Below, piece by piece: positions 17,053-26,549 of a DNA stretch of 56,722 nt; the first letter of the stretch is position 1; each line of letters starts with the position of its first letter. A program made the position numbers and the translations under genes. Under the pieces are notes generated by a model. The model was not told the DNA's origin. It was given only the letters and a program-made list of their open reading frames with translations, and ran no database searches. The DNA is from Armatimonadota bacterium (GTDB lineage Bacteria > Armatimonadota > JAAZEB01): NCBI GenBank assembly GCA_012512505.1, contig JAAZEB010000153.1:1-56722 (forward strand). The letters run 5' to 3'.

Positions 17053-18180
17053 TCACGGCGCGAGAACGGTGCCGGCGATGTGGCGGATGCCATCGCCCCC
17101 GTAGAAGTAGTAAGTGACCAGCACGCGCCCGTCCGGCAGCAGCGTGGACCAGGGATAACCCAGGTCGCCCCCCAGGCCATCCTCCCGGAGGATGATCTCG
17201 GGGCCGGCGAAGTCGGTGCACTCGTCGTCCAGCACGCGCGCCCGAATCCCGAACGGAGCGTGCCGGTAGCCGTAGACCAGCAGCACCCCGCCGTCGGGGA
17301 GCGGCAGCGGGTGGTAGGGATGCCCGATCACCGGGCGCTGCTGCCACGGCGACCAGGTGTGGCCGTTATCGTGCGACTCGGCGGTGACCAGGTGGTCCTC
17401 CAGGTTGGCGGTGCGGAGGAAGCAGACGATCTTGCCGCTGGGGCAGCGGTGCAGCGCCGGCTCGTGCATGTGGACGCGGTCATCCTGGGCGATGCAGGCG
17501 CGGAGGCGCCAACTCTCGCCGCCGTCGTCCGACACGTAGACGTAGGCGGCCGACGGCGCGCCAGGTCGTGGGCTGGCATAGACCGGCAGGAGGATCTCAC
17601 CGGCGCTCTCCACGGCGCGCCCGCGCACCGCACCACCATGGCGGGGGCAGTGGCCCGGTCCGGGCCCGGCGCCGGGAAGGGGCGGCAGGTAGCGGTGCTC
17701 GCCCCAGGTGCGACCGGCGTCGTCCGAGGCACGCACGAAACCGCCGTAAAAGGCGTAGTAGAGGCCATCGTTCTCCGGGCCGCCGTGCAGCTCCGGCACC
17801 TGCCGGCGAACCTCCGCCACGAAGGGCGGCGGGAACCCGTACCAGGCAAACGACCCCAGCAGCAGGCGCCCGCTGCTCAGCAGCAGCAGCGAGGGGTCTT
17901 GGTCAGCGGCCAGAGGGTTCATCGGCAGCGCCTCCGCCGCGGCCAGTGGCTGCAGTGTCTGCCCGTCGAGGCGCACCTGGGCGTGGTGCGAGCGCTCGTG
18001 AACGTGCGAAGCCCACCCCCGCAGGTTTTCCGGTGCGTCCGGCCCCAGCAGCCAGCGCGGGTCCGGCGCCCGCCGGAACACCAGTAGCACGCTGCCGTCC
18101 GGCAGCGTCACCGCCGAAGGAAACGCGGCGTAGAACGGCTCTTCCCGGTAAAGGACCCGATCCTCAACCTTGCGCAGCAT
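17053..18180 (-). CDS. Sialidase-superfamily (BNR/Asp-box) protein
   Basis: A 375-residue beta-propeller protein. Three Asp boxes are visible: ASDDAGRTWGEH, VSDDGGESWRLR and SHDNGHTWSPW. The N-terminal FPSAVTLPDGSVLLVFRR also fits exo-sialidase-like proteins. There is no signal peptide from ATG 18180, which follows a near-perfect AAAGGAGGT. Without signal peptide or a confirmed catalytic Tyr/Glu pair, true sialidase activity is uncertain; many relatives act on other glycans or are uncharacterised. Confidence 0.75.
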   Translation of the reverse strand: MLRKVEDRVLYREEPFYAAFPSAVTLPDGSVLLVFRRAPDPRWLLGPDAPENLRGWASHVHERSHHAQVRLDGQTLQPLAAAEALPMNPLAADQDPSLLLLSSGRLLLGSFAWYGFPPPFVAEVRRQVPELHGGPENDGLYYAFYGGFVRASDDAGRTWGEHRYLPPLPGAGPGPGHCPRHGGAVRGRAVESAGEILLPVYASPRPGAPSAAYVYVSDDGGESWRLRACIAQDDRVHMHEPALHRCPSGKIVCFLRTANLEDHLVTAESHDNGHTWSPWQQRPVIGHPYHPLPLPDGGVLLVYGYRHAPFGIRARVLDDECTDFAGPEIILREDGLGGDLGYPWSTLLPDGRVLVTYYFYGGDGIRHIAGTVLAP

Positions 18181-18229
18181 CACCGACCTCCTTTGCCCGA
18201 CCCTCGGCAGCAACTTCGGCACCCGGTCG

Positions 18230-18271
18230 GCACCTCCTTCCTCGGGCCGAGCGCCCCGCCGCGGGCCGTTC
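18230..18271 (+). repeat. 42-bp dispersed motif, copy 2
   Basis: This is the partner of 101-142, differing at about six positions. It lies 50-91 bp upstream of the sialidase-like gene, inside a 307-bp gap (18181-18487) that also holds a BIME-like element. Nothing else is recognised in that gap. Confidence 0.5.
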
Positions 18272-18352
18272 ATGGTCGTGGCACCTCAAACCGTTGCGGT
18301 GAGGTCCTCGCGGTCGGATCGCCGGCGTCCCGCCGGCCCCCGTGGGAAGCAT

Positions 18353-18408
18353 CGGAATGCCCGAGCCATCGGGCCTCTGCTAGACGGCCGCGTCGCCGCG
18401 GCACTCCG
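18353..18408 (-). repeat. BIME-like element, diverged copy
   Basis: This copy reads on the minus strand. One unit keeps the stem GCCCGA/TCGGGC. The other is GCCGCG-GCGA-CGCGGC, where the sixth pair has changed from A-T to G-C on both arms and the loop from GCAA to GCGA. The paired change keeps the stem intact. It lies between the inositol-phosphatase-family and sialidase-like genes. Confidence 0.7.
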
Positions 18409-18487
18409 CTGTACTACCCGGGGAAATGGTCTCTTGCCGCGCGGGCGATGCTCCTCTGCGGGCTGGCGCTGGCACTGGGCCTGCGCG

Positions 18488-19252
18488 TTATCCTGGTGGC
18501 AGGGTGAGCAGCGACAGCACCTCGGGGTGGATCTTCCCGTTGGTGGCCACCACGCTGCCCGCCTCAATCGAACGCGGCTCACCTGCCAGCGTGGTGATCG
18601 TGCCGCCGGCCTCGGTGAGAATGAGGTGACCGGCGGCAAAGTCCCAGGCCGACAGCCCCGGGTGAATGAACGCCTCCAGTTGGCCAGCCGCCACGCTGCA
18701 CAGGTCCAGCGCCGCCGAGCCAAAGGAACGCACCTTGCTGGCGGCAAAGAAGAGGCGCTCGGTGAGGGCGAAGGTATCGTGCCGGGAGTGCCGGCGCGTC
18801 CAGTCGAGAATGACAATGCTTTCCTCGACGCGATCCACCTGGGAGACGGAGAGCGGCTCGCCGTTGAGCGTGGCGCCACCCCCGCGCTCCGCGGCGAACA
18901 GCTCCCGAGTGAGCGGGCGGTAGACGACGCCGATCCGCACCTCGCCCCGATGCACGAGGCCGATGGAGACGGCGAAGTAGCTGTTGCCCCGCGCGAAGTT
19001 CACCGTGCCGTCCAGGGGGTCGACCACCCACTCCCACTCGGCTTCCCCCTCGCTGCTGCCGTACTCCTCGCCGGTCACGCGGTGCCCCGGGTAGTGCCGC
19101 CGCACCTCTTCGCGGATAAAGCGCTCCGCGGCCTCATCCGCCTCGGTGACGATATCAGTGCCGAACTTCACCCGCACAATGCGCGCGCCCAGGTGGCGCA
19201 CCAGAAGGTTGCCTGCCTCAACGGCAAGCCCGCTGACAAACTCTCGATTCAT
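18488..19252 (-). CDS. Inositol monophosphatase family protein
   Basis: A 254-residue Mg-dependent, Li-sensitive phosphatase-fold enzyme (IMPase/SuhB/FBPase superfamily). The metal-site motifs are GEEYG (Glu62/63), VVDPLDGTVNFARG (Asp78, Asp81) and SAWDFAAGHLILTEAGG near the C-terminus. Substrates in the family include inositol phosphates, histidinol phosphate and PAP; none can be chosen here. Start ATG 19252 has a weak AGGG site. A promoter at 19305-19333 directs it and is divergent from the PII promoter. Confidence 0.88.
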   Translation of the reverse strand: MNREFVSGLAVEAGNLLVRHLGARIVRVKFGTDIVTEADEAAERFIREEVRRHYPGHRVTGEEYGSSEGEAEWEWVVDPLDGTVNFARGNSYFAVSIGLVHRGEVRIGVVYRPLTRELFAAERGGGATLNGEPLSVSQVDRVEESIVILDWTRRHSRHDTFALTERLFFAASKVRSFGSAALDLCSVAAGQLEAFIHPGLSAWDFAAGHLILTEAGGTITTLAGEPRSIEAGSVVATNGKIHPEVLSLLTLPPG

Positions 19253-19304
19253 CGATAATCGCCCTGCTTCTTCCCAGGGGCATGAGCACCAGCGCCCCGC
19301 CCCC

Positions 19305-19333
19305 ATTATAGCCGTAGCCGCCCGCGCGGTCAA
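19305..19333 (-). promoter_or_regulatory. Sigma70 promoter for the inositol-phosphatase-family gene
   Basis: On the minus strand, TTGACC (19328-19333), a 17-bp spacer and a perfect TATAAT (19305-19310). The leader is about 45 nt. Confidence 0.8.
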
Positions 19334-19339
19334 ACGCGG

Positions 19340-19727
<388 letters not shown>

Positions 19728-19816
19728 CCCCACTGGCCAGCCCCATATCCCCCACCGCCGGGTCCTACCCGCGGACCACCAGGAGGGCACCCCTCGCCGC
19801 GTATCGGCACCGGACA

Positions 19817-20776
19817 TCAGGGGCCCTTGGCCGACCGGACCGAGCCTGGCCATGGACCTGACTTCACCAACTGGAACACCGTTGGCGGGATCCGGGCCTG
19901 CGCCACCGCCTTCGAGTTTGGCTTGGGGCACGGCGGCACCAGCGCCCGGAGCCGCGCCGCTACCTTCCCCTTGCCGGTGCCAGCAGCAACCGGAAGTACC
20001 CACACCAGGGCCAGCACGCCCGTGTGCGCGTTCACTCGCCCGCTGAAATGTGCGCACTTGTAAGGGCGCCTGGCATTCGAATCGCGGAGCGTGATCTCCC
20101 AAAAGAGCATCTGGGGGCCAGGCCAGTGCGGATGGTAGTCGACGACGGCCCGGGTCTCCTCGACGACCGGGTCTGTCACCTTCCAGTACCGCGCGAGGAT
20201 GGCCACCGCCTGGGCCACGGGGATGCACGGCTGCAGGGGAACGACGACCGGATCGTCGATCAGGGAGTAGCTGCGGAGCTCCCCGGTGTCCGCGTCCACC
20301 GCCACCTTGAGGCTGGCGGGCAGCCGGAACCCGCACACAACCTTCACCCACTCGAAGGCGTACTCGCGTCGGGCCAGGTAGCGCGCCGACACCAGCCGCC
20401 AGGGGGCCTCCAGCCGGATCGGAACGCGCTCTAGAAAGCCCCGGGCGCGCGCCAGCGCCTCCGCCGCCGTCAGTTTGGGGTCGCCGCGGAGCGGTTTGCC
20501 CGGGCGAGACACCCTCAGTTGCACGAGCAGGCCGGTTTCGGCATCGACGGCGGCCACCACTCGCTCACCGGCGCGCACGTTCACCGTGCGGGCACGGTGG
20601 CTGTCGGTCGCCCACCAGGCGTGGTCCCATGCCGGCCGGCACCCCAACACCTCGGAAGCCACGGTCTGCGCGGCACTCGCCAGGGCGCAGAGCCTGGGGC
20701 CGGGCGCGGCCGGCGCCGGCATGGGGAGCAATGCCAGACAGGTCGCGAGAAGCAAGGGAGTGACGATGGCACGCAT
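19817..20776 (-). CDS. Secreted PepSY/YcdB-like protein
   Basis: A 319-residue protein with a signal peptide (IVTPLLLATCLALLPMPAPAAP). Three similar segments end in a dipeptide-turn strand: VAAVDAETGLLVQLRV, KVAVDADTGELRSYS and GRVNAHTGVLALVW. Each is preceded by an amphipathic helix such as LTAAEALARARGFLERV, the pattern of PepSY/YcdB repeated domains, which are often protease inhibitors or modulators. ATG 20776 follows AAGGAGG. Six cysteines may form disulfides. The exact role is unknown. Confidence 0.6.
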   Translation of the reverse strand: MRAIVTPLLLATCLALLPMPAPAAPGPRLCALASAAQTVASEVLGCRPAWDHAWWATDSHRARTVNVRAGERVVAAVDAETGLLVQLRVSRPGKPLRGDPKLTAAEALARARGFLERVPIRLEAPWRLVSARYLARREYAFEWVKVVCGFRLPASLKVAVDADTGELRSYSLIDDPVVVPLQPCIPVAQAVAILARYWKVTDPVVEETRAVVDYHPHWPGPQMLFWEITLRDSNARRPYKCAHFSGRVNAHTGVLALVWVLPVAAGTGKGKVAARLRALVPPCPKPNSKAVAQARIPPTVFQLVKSGPWPGSVRSAKGP

Positions 20777-20836
20777 CGGCCTCGCCTCCTTCAGGTCACC
20801 GAACCGGTCGTCGGAGCACCCCCGCGATGCAGCCAG

Positions 20837-21022
20837 GATGCCCGATGGCTCGGGCACTCCGGCATTCGCCCGGGAAAGCAGCGGAGCGCCGCAGCAATGC
20901 GGCTTTCCAGACCGCCGATGCCCGATTGCTCGGGCACTCCGATAGTTGCCCGGGAGAGAGCAACGGAGTGCCGCAGCAATGCGGCTTCCCACAGTGCGAT
21001 GCCCGATGGCTCAGGCACTCCG
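20837..21022 (+). repeat. Cluster of BIME-like elements (2.5 copies)
   Basis: A right half-unit (20837-20861) is followed by two full elements (20882-20941 and 20964-21022), spaced about 80 bp apart. The spacers share ATAGTTGCCCGGGAGAG. The third copy has TCAGGC instead of TCGGGC, weakening one stem pair. The cluster lies within the 437-bp gap 20777-21213 and runs opposite to the flanking minus-strand genes. Confidence 0.8.
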
Positions 21023-21213
21023 ATAGTTGCCCGGGAGAGGTGCCGCCGACGCCGCCAAGCCCGCGCGGGGTAAACAAGCGCGCGGCGAATCCCCTGCCCT
21101 GGGTGAGCGCGCGTGAGGATAGGGTACCTGTGAGACAGCGCCTGCGGCGGGATTGTTCCCGGGGGAGGATGCGAACGAGGCAACCCCGGGGGAGCCAGCG
21201 CCACGCGGCGGCC
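21023..21213. other. Non-coding remainder downstream of glnE
   Basis: GC-rich sequence with short C/G runs (two CCCCGGGGG-like blocks near 21160-21190). No gene or clear terminator seen. Confidence 0.4.
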
Positions 21214-24200
21214 TCAGAAACGCGCCAGGAACACCTGCCGGATAGCCTGCCGGTGGTGGGAGAACGCTTCCAGCAGCTCGCCGGCGTTGTCCAGATCCAT
21301 CGCCCGCGCCAGCGCCCGCTGATCCTCATCCCCCTCGGGAAGCAACGCCGATTGCCGGCCGGAGCGCAGGGTCATCAGGTTGCGCAGGCGCGTCTGGAAG
21401 CAGTAACCCTCCCGCAGCACCGCGGCCTCCGCGGGCGGCAGCAGCCCCTCTCCCTCCAGCGCCGCCAGGGCGGCCAGCGTGTTCGTCTCGCGCAGTGCTG
21501 GCCGCGCGTGCCCATAGCAGAGCTGGTAGCGCTGCACCAGCCACTCCACGTCCGAAAGGCCGCCCGGCCCCAGCTTTAGGTCGCAGCCGCGAGTGGCCGG
21601 GTCGGCGCGCTCGTTCTCCACGCGCTGCTTCATCGCGCGCACCTCGTCGGCAAGCGCCGGCGAGGGGTCGGTCGGGTAGGCGAACGGGCCGATGATCGCC
21701 AGGAACGCCTCGCCAACGCGGGCGTCGCCGGCCAGGAGGCGCGCCTTGAGCATCGCCTGGCGCTCCCAGGTCTGGGCCCGTCCGGCATAGTAGCGCCGGC
21801 AGGCGTCCAGGGAGGGGATCAGGTCGCCCCCCTTCCCTTCCGGGCGCAGGCGCAGGTCAATCGGGTAGAGGTCGCCGTCCGGGAGCAGGCGGGTCATCGC
21901 CTCCTGGAACAGCTCCGCCAGGCGTTGGTAGGCTCGGTCGTACTGCTCGCGCGCGTCGCCTTCGGGGAGGTCGCACACCAGCACCAGGTCGAGATCCGAC
22001 GAGTAGAGCAGCTCGCGGCCGCCCACCTTGCCCAGCCCGATCACGGCGAACTGGGGCTCGCCGACCAGGTCTCCCCGCGCCTGGGCTTCAGCAATCGCCA
22101 GCTCCAGCGCCGCCCGCACGCAGGTCTCGGCGAGGAGCGTCAGTTGCTGGGCGAGGCGATCCCCTTCGTGGGCGGCCAGCACGTCGGCGGCGGCGATGCG
22201 CAGCATTTCGCGGCGCTTGAAGCGGCGCAGCGCGTTCAGGCGCGCCTCGTGCTCCGACAGGCCGGCCCACCGTGCCTCCAGGCGCGCGCGCAGCGCGGCG
22301 GCGTCCGCCGGCGTCACCACCGCCTCGGGTTCCAGGAGCATGTCGAGCAGCGCCGGCTCGCGGCGGACGGCGGCGGCCATCGTCGGCGCGGTGCCCCCCA
22401 GCCGGCAAAGAACCTCGCGCGCGAAAGGGCTCTCCCCCAATGCCGTGAGGAACCCCTCAGGGTCGCCTCCCTGCGCCAACTCGGCGACGAAGGAGAGCGC
22501 CGCGTCGGGATCGGGGGCGGCGGCCGCCACCGCCAGCAGCGGCGGTCCCACCCGCGCCAGCAGCGCCAGGCGCTCCAGCCGGGCAGGCTCGTGCCCGCCG
22601 AGGCCGGCCAGGCGCTCCACGTCGGCCAGGGCGCGGTCGGACGCGGAGAACCCCTGCGCCGCCAGGTACTGCCGCACGTGCTGGCGCGCCTCCTCCGTGT
22701 CGAGGGCCAACAGCGTCTCGCCCAGTGGCGAGCGGGGCAGGACGGCGGGTGTCTCCTCCGCGCCCGCGTCCTCCGGCCCAGCGGTGGAGCCGTGCCATTC
22801 GCCATAGAAGAGCCGGCGGTGGAAGGCGCGGACCACGCCAGCGCGGCGGCGGTGCTCGGCGATGAACTCCGCCGCGGGATCGTGCTGCCAGTGGCGGGGC
22901 AGGCGCCGGGCCAGCCGTTCCACGGCCAGCGGGTCGCGAGGCAGGCAGCGCACGGCGCGCTCGTCCAGGATCTGCAGGCGGTGCTCGACGGTGCGCAGGA
23001 ACTGGTAGGCCTCACCGATGGCGCGCTGTTCCTCGGGGGCGATCAGGCCGGCCGTTTCGAGGGCAGCGAGCGCTTCCAGGGTGTTGCCGGTCTGCAGCGC
23101 CGGACAGCGTGCCCCAAACAGGAGCTGCAAGAGCTGCACGGTAAACTCGACATCGCGGATGCCGCCGTAGCCATCCTTCACGTTGGTGTAGCGCTCGCCC
23201 GACAGCTCCACTCGCTTCTCCAGGCGCAGCTTGTTCAGGCGCAGCGCCTCCACCAGGCCGGGGGGCACGTCGGCGCTGAAGATGCGCGGGGGAAGCATCG
23301 CCATAAACTCCGCGCCCAACGCCGCCTCGCCGGCAATGAAGCGCGCTTTGAGGAGCGCCTGCCGTTCCCAATGCTCCAGGTGGTGGTCGTAGTAGTCGCG
23401 GTAGGCGTCGAGAGAGCGCACCAGCGGGCCAACCTTCCCCTCCGGGCGCAGGCGCATATCGACGCGGAAGACGTAGCCTTCCGCCGTTGGGCGCGCGAGC
23501 GCCTGGATCAGGCGCTCACCGATGCGTTGGGCGGCCTCGACGTGCTGCTGTCCTCCCCGGTAGACGAACATCAGGTCGATGTCGGAAGAGTAGTTCAGCT
23601 CGCGGCCGCCCAGCTTGCCCATGGCGATGACGGCGAACTCCAGCCCCTCGCAGGGGCCGTAACGCCGCTCCATCTCCGCGCGGGCCACTTGATAGGCCAC
23701 GCCGACGGCGGCCTCGGCGAAGGCGGAGAGGTCGGCCACCGTTTCCGTGAAGGAGGCGATCCCAAGCACGTCGCGCGCGCCGATACGGAGGATCTCGCGG
23801 CGTTTGACGCGCCGCAGCGCTTCGAGGCGGCCGTCGTAGGTGCGGAAGGGTGCGACGGCGCGCTCCACCTCCGTCCGGATCGCCTCCGGCGAGCGGGCCC
23901 GGGTGAGAGCGGGGAGGTCGGCCAGCAGCTCGTAGTAGTGGGGGTCGCGGCAGAGGATATCGGCAAAGTACTGGCTGGCGGCAAATAGCAGCAGCAGGTG
24001 GCGGAGGAGGTGCGCGTCTTCCACCAACAGCCGCTGAACGGAGAGGCTGAAGCCAAGCTGCGCCAGCCAGCGGTGGAGGTTGGCCAGGGCCAGGTCCGGG
24101 TCAGCACACTCCGGCAGGCAGGCCCGGAGCGCGTCGGCCAGGCGCGCGAACGCCGCGGCATCCGGCGCCGCCGCCAGCAGCGACGCGAGCATCTGCCGTG

Positions 24201-24270
24201 CCGCCGCCAGGTCGCGCACACCGCACCCGGCCACCTCCCGCACCAAGCTGTCGTGATCGCCCCGGTCCAT
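21214..24270 (-). CDS. glnE: Bifunctional glutamine synthetase adenylyltransferase/deadenylase
   Basis: An 1018-residue enzyme that attaches or removes AMP on glutamine synthetase in response to PII state. Two nucleotidyltransferase domains are visible. The N-terminal deadenylase domain has GGRELNYSSDIDLMFVYRGG near residue 226; the C-terminal adenylylase domain has GGRELLYSSDLDLVLVCD near residue 754. Both Asp-x-Asp pairs are intact, and a helical linker lies between them. ATG 24270 is chosen over ATG 24285 because the latter overlaps the -10 box; GGGGAG precedes 24270. Length is slightly above the E. coli enzyme. Confidence 0.95.
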   Translation of the reverse strand: MDRGDHDSLVREVAGCGVRDLAAARQMLASLLAAAPDAAAFARLADALRACLPECADPDLALANLHRWLAQLGFSLSVQRLLVEDAHLLRHLLLLFAASQYFADILCRDPHYYELLADLPALTRARSPEAIRTEVERAVAPFRTYDGRLEALRRVKRREILRIGARDVLGIASFTETVADLSAFAEAAVGVAYQVARAEMERRYGPCEGLEFAVIAMGKLGGRELNYSSDIDLMFVYRGGQQHVEAAQRIGERLIQALARPTAEGYVFRVDMRLRPEGKVGPLVRSLDAYRDYYDHHLEHWERQALLKARFIAGEAALGAEFMAMLPPRIFSADVPPGLVEALRLNKLRLEKRVELSGERYTNVKDGYGGIRDVEFTVQLLQLLFGARCPALQTGNTLEALAALETAGLIAPEEQRAIGEAYQFLRTVEHRLQILDERAVRCLPRDPLAVERLARRLPRHWQHDPAAEFIAEHRRRAGVVRAFHRRLFYGEWHGSTAGPEDAGAEETPAVLPRSPLGETLLALDTEEARQHVRQYLAAQGFSASDRALADVERLAGLGGHEPARLERLALLARVGPPLLAVAAAAPDPDAALSFVAELAQGGDPEGFLTALGESPFAREVLCRLGGTAPTMAAAVRREPALLDMLLEPEAVVTPADAAALRARLEARWAGLSEHEARLNALRRFKRREMLRIAAADVLAAHEGDRLAQQLTLLAETCVRAALELAIAEAQARGDLVGEPQFAVIGLGKVGGRELLYSSDLDLVLVCDLPEGDAREQYDRAYQRLAELFQEAMTRLLPDGDLYPIDLRLRPEGKGGDLIPSLDACRRYYAGRAQTWERQAMLKARLLAGDARVGEAFLAIIGPFAYPTDPSPALADEVRAMKQRVENERADPATRGCDLKLGPGGLSDVEWLVQRYQLCYGHARPALRETNTLAALAALEGEGLLPPAEAAVLREGYCFQTRLRNLMTLRSGRQSALLPEGDEDQRALARAMDLDNAGELLEAFSHHRQAIRQVFLARF

Positions 24271-24283
24271 GGTCTCCCCGGCC

Positions 24284-24313
24284 ATTATGCCAGAACGGGG
24301 GCAACGTTGGCAA
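24284..24313 (-). promoter_or_regulatory. Sigma70-type promoter for glnE
   Basis: On the minus strand, TTGCCA (24308-24313), an 18-bp spacer and CATAAT (24284-24289). The start of transcription would be only a few bases before the chosen ATG, so the mRNA is nearly leaderless or the promoter is slightly misplaced. Confidence 0.55.
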
Positions 24314-24330
24314 GCGGGCGGAAGCGCGGG

Positions 24331-25500
24331 TCAGTCGCCCCCTTCGATGCGCTTGATCACCATCAGCGACATGTCGTCGTTGGGGCTGCCGGAGAAATCG
24401 ATTGCCGTCTGCAGCACCTTATCGGCCAACGCGGTGGCGGTCAGGGCGGCATGGCGGCAGATCAGGTCGTGCAGGCGGTCCACCCCGAACATCTCGCGGC
24501 TGTGACCGGGGGCGCGGCCGCGGGCCTCGATGATGCCGTCGGAGCAGAAGAAGAGGATGTCGCCCGGCACGAACTTGAGGGTGACCTCGGAATAGCGCGA
24601 CTCCAGCAGCCCGAGCGCCGGCCCGGTAGGAGGAATGTTGGTGATCGTGTTGTCGTGGCACATGAAGACCGGGGCGTGGCCGGCATTGACCAACGTCAGC
24701 TCGCTGCTCTGCGGTCGCAGCCAGCCGTAGACCATGGTGACCATGATGTCGCTGGGCGTTTCCACCACCAGGACGTGGTTGGTGCGCTCCATCACCCAGG
24801 CGGCCGAGGGCGCACCCCGGTAGAAGCCGCCGGAGATGAACTTCACCGCGGCGACCAGAATGGCGGCGCCGATGCCGTGTCCGGTGACATCGGCCAGCTT
24901 GCAGGTGATCACGCCGTCGTCCGGGTAGTGCTTCACGCTCCAGTAGTCGCCGCCCACTTCCAGGGCAGGCACCAGCCGGCCAGCGATCTCCCACCCGGGC
25001 ACCTTGGGCACCACGCGCGGCGTGAGGCGCTCTTGAACGCGCTTGGCAACGCGCAGTTCGTTGCTGAATCGCTCGCGGTACTGGAGGCGGATCGTCTTGC
25101 GCAGGCGGTCGGCATGGGCGTGCCAGAACGCGTCGGTGATGGTGTTGAAGAAGGCAAGGAGGTGACCGGTGCGCTCGCCGTCGACGCTGGCGGTATACTC
25201 CACCACCGCCTCCTGGAGGGCGTTGCGGAAGACGTTGATCAGGGTGTGGTAATCCTCTTCCTCCAGGATCTGCTGGGCAATGCGGTAGGCCAGGTGGCGG
25301 GTGTCCTCCTCTACCTCTCCCCGTGCCCCGGCGAGGTACTCATACATCAGCAGCAGCAGATCCCGCACCGGCTCCGTGAGCGTGCCGGCCAGCTCGCTCG
25401 CCTCCGGGGGCATCAGGCTCAGCCAGGCCTCCAGGATCTTGTTCTCCTGCAGGATGATGTTCTCTCGCAGCTCGGTTAGCGGGGTCACCTCACGCGCCAT
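24331..25500 (-). CDS. PP2C-type serine phosphatase (RsbU/SpoIIE-like)
   Basis: A 389-residue protein. The first ~150 residues are a helical RsbRD-like sensor (TELRENIILQENKILEAWL). A linker helix (LQYRERFSNELRVAKRVQE) leads into the SpoIIE/PP2C phosphatase with metal aspartates in EVGGDYW, LADVTGHGIGAA, FFCSDGIIEA and PNDDMSLMV. It would dephosphorylate an anti-anti-sigma STAS protein, opposing an RsbW kinase such as the one at 5235-5720. Its ATG overlaps the upstream PRC-barrel gene's stop by 1 nt (TGATG), so the two are coupled. Confidence 0.9.
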   Translation of the reverse strand: MAREVTPLTELRENIILQENKILEAWLSLMPPEASELAGTLTEPVRDLLLLMYEYLAGARGEVEEDTRHLAYRIAQQILEEEDYHTLINVFRNALQEAVVEYTASVDGERTGHLLAFFNTITDAFWHAHADRLRKTIRLQYRERFSNELRVAKRVQERLTPRVVPKVPGWEIAGRLVPALEVGGDYWSVKHYPDDGVITCKLADVTGHGIGAAILVAAVKFISGGFYRGAPSAAWVMERTNHVLVVETPSDIMVTMVYGWLRPQSSELTLVNAGHAPVFMCHDNTITNIPPTGPALGLLESRYSEVTLKFVPGDILFFCSDGIIEARGRAPGHSREMFGVDRLHDLICRHAALTATALADKVLQTAIDFSGSPNDDMSLMVIKRIEGGD

Positions 25501-26165
25501 CAGTTGCTCCGGTATCGCGGCATCTGGTCCAACTCCTGGTGGTCACAACGCAGCTCCACGCGCTCCTCTGTCACCCGGTCCACTTGCGTGACCGGCACGA
25601 TTCGTTCTTCTGTACCCAGGACACCGCGGCGCACCACCAGGTGCGTTGCATGATCACCCTCCGGGTCCAGCAGAATTCGGTCGAGCTGCCCGACCACCTC
25701 GTGGCCGCACGTAACCTCCATTTCAGCCGCCAGGGTGATCGCGTCCGGGGGGATGTTGCGCACGCCCTCCACGTTCGGCTCCGGCACGACGCTGGGCGGC
25801 ACGAACGCTTCCACGGCGCGGCGCGGTGCCCAGAAGAGCACCACGTCCGGCGTATGCTCGGGCAGGCCCTCCCACCCCGCCTCCGGCTGGCGGAAGCGCA
25901 CTGCCTCGAACTCCGGCAGCGCGCGCACCTCCGCCGTTGTCAGATCCACCACTATGCCATCGGCGTCGGCGTGAACTACCCGCGTGGCCGGGACCACCAC
26001 CTCCCGGTCCGGACCGACGCGCGGCACGCTGACGATCAGGTCCACTACCTGCGCGTCATCCGGATCCACCACAATGCGTTCCAGCGTGCCGGCGATTCCG
26101 TCGCGCGCCATGACGCCCGCGCCGATGGCGTACTGCCGCGTGCTTGTCTTCCGTTGCGGTGGCAT
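25500..26165 (-). CDS. Tandem PRC-barrel domain protein
   Basis: A 221-residue protein with two PRC-barrel-like beta domains. The first is around IGAGVMARDGIAGTLERIVVDPDDAQ and DLIVSVPRV; the second around EVVGQLDRILLDPEGDHATHLVV and RIVPVTQVDRV. Such domains bind RNA, photosystem or ribosome-maturation partners, or act as sensory adaptors. GGGAGGG precedes ATG 26165. Translational coupling to the SpoIIE-type phosphatase suggests it feeds that signalling pathway. A PRC barrel also begins the MgtE-like protein at 33178. Confidence 0.7.
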   Translation of the reverse strand: MPPQRKTSTRQYAIGAGVMARDGIAGTLERIVVDPDDAQVVDLIVSVPRVGPDREVVVPATRVVHADADGIVVDLTTAEVRALPEFEAVRFRQPEAGWEGLPEHTPDVVLFWAPRRAVEAFVPPSVVPEPNVEGVRNIPPDAITLAAEMEVTCGHEVVGQLDRILLDPEGDHATHLVVRRGVLGTEERIVPVTQVDRVTEERVELRCDHQELDQMPRYRSN

Positions 26166-26276
26166 CGCCCGTTCCCTCCCGGGAGGCCCGGCGGCGCGCC
26201 GCTGCGTGGGGGCGCCGTCACCGGTTTCGTAGGCGGGCGCCCGCATCCCTGCCGCCGCCGCTGCCCGCAGCGGGGG

Positions 26277-26468
26277 TTAGCCCAACCGCTCCCAGTCGAT
26301 GTTGTGGGGCAGGCGCTCCTCGCCGCTTTGCTGGAAGCCGCCAAACGCCTCTTGCGCCGCGCGGGCGATGTCCTCCACCCGGTCGCTCTCCGCGTCAAAC
26401 TCGACGGTCTGGGCGTGCTCCTGCCCCCGGTCGTCCACGTACTCCACTTTGGCCCGATACCTCGGCAT
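26277..26468 (-). CDS. Small hypothetical protein (63 aa)
   Basis: ATG 26468 follows GGGAGGAGG. The protein is a beta hairpin (RYRAKVEYVDDRGQEHAQTVEFDA) followed by a helix (DRVEDIARAAQEAFGGF) and ends NIDWERLG. It is acidic, with no signal or membrane segment. No family recognised. The excellent ribosome site and ordinary codon use support it as a real gene in the kdsA-side minus-strand block. Confidence 0.65.
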   Translation of the reverse strand: MPRYRAKVEYVDDRGQEHAQTVEFDAESDRVEDIARAAQEAFGGFQQSGEERLPHNIDWERLG

Positions 26469-26549
26469 CGCCGGCCTCCTCCCTCTTTCCAACCGGAGTA
26501 CTTACCACGACGCCCGCCTGCCAAACCGCGTCGGAGGAACCCGGCGCAC